64,000 nucleotides of DNA, taken from positions 62,001-126,000 of the forward strand of contig CADCHQ010000015.1 of NCBI GenBank assembly GCA_902801325.1, given 5' to 3'. This document shows, one piece after another, positions 61,999 to 64,000 of the stretch. The stretch comes from an uncultured Bacteroidales bacterium (lineage in GTDB: Bacteria; Bacteroidota; Bacteroidia; Bacteroidales; Bacteroidaceae). Below the pieces are notes generated by a model that searched no databases, had not been told where the DNA came from, and was given only the letters and a program-made list of their open reading frames with translations. A program made the translations under genes and the position numbers. Positions within the stretch are counted from its first letter, which is position 1; the number at the start of each line of letters is the position of its first letter.

Positions 61999-64000
61999 CT
62001 ACCATCCTGGATTTTGAGGGAATCCTTCGTACAGATACGTATCCTTGTCAGGAAGAGGGAACCAATAGTGCTTAGACTCCAACGGACGAACGATGAGCAC
62101 TTCCTTGTGGAAGTTTGCCACCTTTGCATCCATGGGATCGTGCAACGGTTCGCGTGTGTTCTTATTAAAGTACCAGTCGTCATTCTCCAAACGCTCGAAC
62201 TCATGAGAGTATTTCACGGTGTATGGAGGTTCTGTCAAGAGGAGCCAACGCTGAAGGTCGCACCAACGATGTCCTTCGAATGCAAGTTCCACAGCGCGTT
62301 CACGACGAACTTCATCGATGAAGTGTTCACGGGTGTCCATGAGATTAGCCTGAACGTGTTCCATGGGATAATCGTCAGAGTTCACACGATCGCGAAGTGC
62401 GTTGATTGCGTCAACAGCAGAGAATGCCATACAATAATCAGGCTTTTCCTTGAGGTCGCCCACTCCGTTTGCAATAGCGGCTCTTGCCTCAGCATACATC
62501 AGATAGATCTCAGCAAGACGCATGTAGGGGAGATAGCACTGGAATTTATATTCCCATTCATACCATCTATCACCCTGATTACACTGGTGAGGCACCAGTT
62601 TCTGGATGAAATAGCCTGTGCTACTTCCACTATCGACAGCACGCATGGCGCCACCCGTGTAAAGGGTGCAGTAGTCATACTTCTTCTGGTCGGAAGTTAG
62701 TGCGTCGATGCTGAGCACATAACGGAAACCGTCGAATACGATATCGTGATAGAATCGTGGGTCGCGATTCTTGAATGGGTGCTCAGGATCCCAACCCGAT
62801 GCGGGATTCAATACATACTCACCATTCCGTACGAGATAGATGGGTTGTCCGTTAGCCATTCCGTACTGGTCAACAAGGTTTGCTGTGGGGTGGTGGATAA
62901 TCTTGTCGTGGTCCACGATACCTGCCACCTTAGGACCAAATATCTTTGCACAGTTCCAGTTGGCTGAATTAACACCTGGATAAGCACCACGCATGATGGC
63001 TTCTTTTACACCGGGCATTTTCCAATCTTGATTGACGGTATAGAAGATGTTAGAATAGTTGTTTTCAGTATCACTATTATCATCAACCGTATGGTTGTAC
63101 AGGTCAGAATACTTGAACTCTGCAAGTTTATACTTAACGGTACCCCTATTTACCATATCAAGAGCCTTGCCAAGAGTCTCGGCAGCCTTCTTACAGTAAT
63201 TCACGTCATAGTCGTATGTCTTGCCGTTGGCACTTGCACCTAACAACTGAGCAGCACCACCCGTCTTGGTCTTCTCAAACTCCTTCATGAGTGGAGAACC
63301 TGCCCACAGATAGCACTTGCCAAGGTAGCACAGTGCCGTGAACTTGTCGACGCGTAGATCGTTCTTGTTAGTTGTTTGCATACCGGCAATCGTCACGTCC
63401 CAGTCGAGAGGAAGAAGGTCGTAGGCACGTTCGAAGTCTTCTGCACAACGATCGGCACACTCTTGGAAAGAGAGGCGTGGCAGTTCAGGAATGCTTGCAG
63501 CCTCAAAGGCTTTGTCGATGTATGGCAGACCACCAAAGTAGCACATCAGCTCGAAGTGCCACCATGCACGGAAGAAATACATCTGTCCGAGCAACAGGTC
63601 GCGTTCTTCGTCTGTTCCAACGAGCGACTTGATTTTCTCAATACCCATATTGCACTTACGGATGCAGTACCATGAGTTGTCCCATAGTGACTGGGTCCTA
63701 TCATTGAAGAAATTTCCTTTAAGCCAGCATTGGTTGTTGTAATACCAGTTACGATAGTTGCCAAGGTCAACCTGATGGTCCATGTGTGCGAAACCTTCTG
63801 TATTGTGAACGGCATCGTCACCAAAGTTCCATGCAGTACAATAGTTGACCTTCTCTTTATCCGGAATCAAGTAATAGATTTCCTCAATATACCCTTGGAA
63901 ATTGCGGTAGTTCTTAAATGCCTCATCCTCTGCTATGATGGACTCGGGTTCTTTGTCGAGCCAGTCGGAGCAAGCAGTGAAGGATAAGCCTACACCCATA
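61999..64000 (-). CDS. susD: SusD/RagB-family lipoprotein, partial at the right edge
   Basis: At least 666 residues of a SusD-family protein. The visible start has only the last part of a lipoprotein signal (lipobox FTAC), so the true start codon lies beyond the window. SusD features include the N-terminal FKNYRNFQGYIEEIYYLIP, MYFFRAWWHFELMCYFGGLPYID and the C-terminal EGHRWCDLQRWLLLTE. It precedes SusC by 34 bp and would correspond to XusB in a two-pair xylan locus, with its own SusC further right. Confidence 0.92.
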   Translation of the reverse strand, partial: MGVGLSFTACSDWLDKEPESIIAEDEAFKNYRNFQGYIEEIYYLIPDKEKVNYCTAWNFGDDAVHNTEGFAHMDHQVDLGNYRNWYYNNQCWLKGNFFNDRTQSLWDNSWYCIRKCNMGIEKIKSLVGTDEERDLLLGQMYFFRAWWHFELMCYFGGLPYIDKAFEAASIPELPRLSFQECADRCAEDFERAYDLLPLDWDVTIAGMQTTNKNDLRVDKFTALCYLGKCYLWAGSPLMKEFEKTKTGGAAQLLGASANGKTYDYDVNYCKKAAETLGKALDMVNRGTVKYKLAEFKYSDLYNHTVDDNSDTENNYSNIFYTVNQDWKMPGVKEAIMRGAYPGVNSANWNCAKIFGPKVAGIVDHDKIIHHPTANLVDQYGMANGQPIYLVRNGEYVLNPASGWDPEHPFKNRDPRFYHDIVFDGFRYVLSIDALTSDQKKYDYCTLYTGGAMRAVDSGSSTGYFIQKLVPHQCNQGDRWYEWEYKFQCYLPYMRLAEIYLMYAEARAAIANGVGDLKEKPDYCMAFSAVDAINALRDRVNSDDYPMEHVQANLMDTREHFIDEVRRERAVELAFEGHRWCDLQRWLLLTEPPYTVKYSHEFERLENDDWYFNKNTREPLHDPMDAKVANFHKEVLIVRPLESKHYWFPLPDKDTYLYEGFPQNPGW

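Overview
The window looks like a chromosomal segment of a Prevotella-type member of the Bacteroidales. Evidence: many genes are preceded by the Bacteroidetes promoter signature (TAnnTTTG, in several places with TTTG about 20 bp upstream); Shine-Dalgarno sites are largely absent; there are SusC/SusD pairs, C-terminal type-IX-secretion-like tails, dockerin-like tails and lipoprotein signals. No rRNA or tRNA gene, CRISPR array, transposase or phage gene was found.

Left part (1-17.4 kb), mostly housekeeping: three consecutive FKBP peptidyl-prolyl isomerases (cytoplasmic, lipoprotein, periplasmic); a secreted CotH-like protein; a fused C26 amidotransferase-like/M19 dipeptidase protein; an M28/glutaminyl-cyclase-like lipoprotein; SufE; a tRNA-dihydrouridine synthase; and a U32 (TrhP/YegQ-like) protein. 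Then come an 830-bp repeat-rich gap, a TonB-receptor-like barrel, an unknown membrane-anchored protein, a membrane-anchored winged-helix regulator, a gap made of small hairpins, and metG.

Middle part (17.7-30.5 kb): two very large secreted proteins with near-identical dockerin-like ends (one with a metallopeptidase-like HExxH site, one with a DNase I-like fold). These are followed by sugar catabolism: D-mannonate oxidoreductase (SDR), uxuA, an MscS channel, and the divergent xylB-xylA pair.

Right part (30.5-64 kb), a glucuronoarabinoxylan utilisation region. GH115 alpha-glucuronidase, a GPH-type symporter and an intracellular GH43 form one operon. It diverges from an esterase and a GH5-GH43 double enzyme. 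Next are a shortened hybrid-type AraC regulator, a giant secreted beta-sandwich protein, a membrane protein/TolB-like lipoprotein pair, and on the minus strand a SusD - SusC - SusD - DUF1735 lipoprotein - GH10-like lipoprotein - binding-protein operon that runs off the right edge. The order resembles the xusB-C-D-E-xyn10 core of known Bacteroidetes xylan loci, but the GH10-like protein seems to have lost its catalytic nucleophile. Read together: surface capture and cleavage of xylan, deacetylation and removal of (methyl)glucuronic acid, import of oligomers, then xylose through XylA/XylB and uronate through the SDR and UxuA.

The intergenic DNA is unusual. There are three arrays of a 22-bp unit centred on CCTNAGG, a 55-bp/66-bp dyad array around an AT-rich core, an array of different hairpins joined by a constant TTAACTCC linker, heptanucleotide-period tracts in operon gaps, and a G/C-rich palindrome that has entered the ends of two coding sequences.
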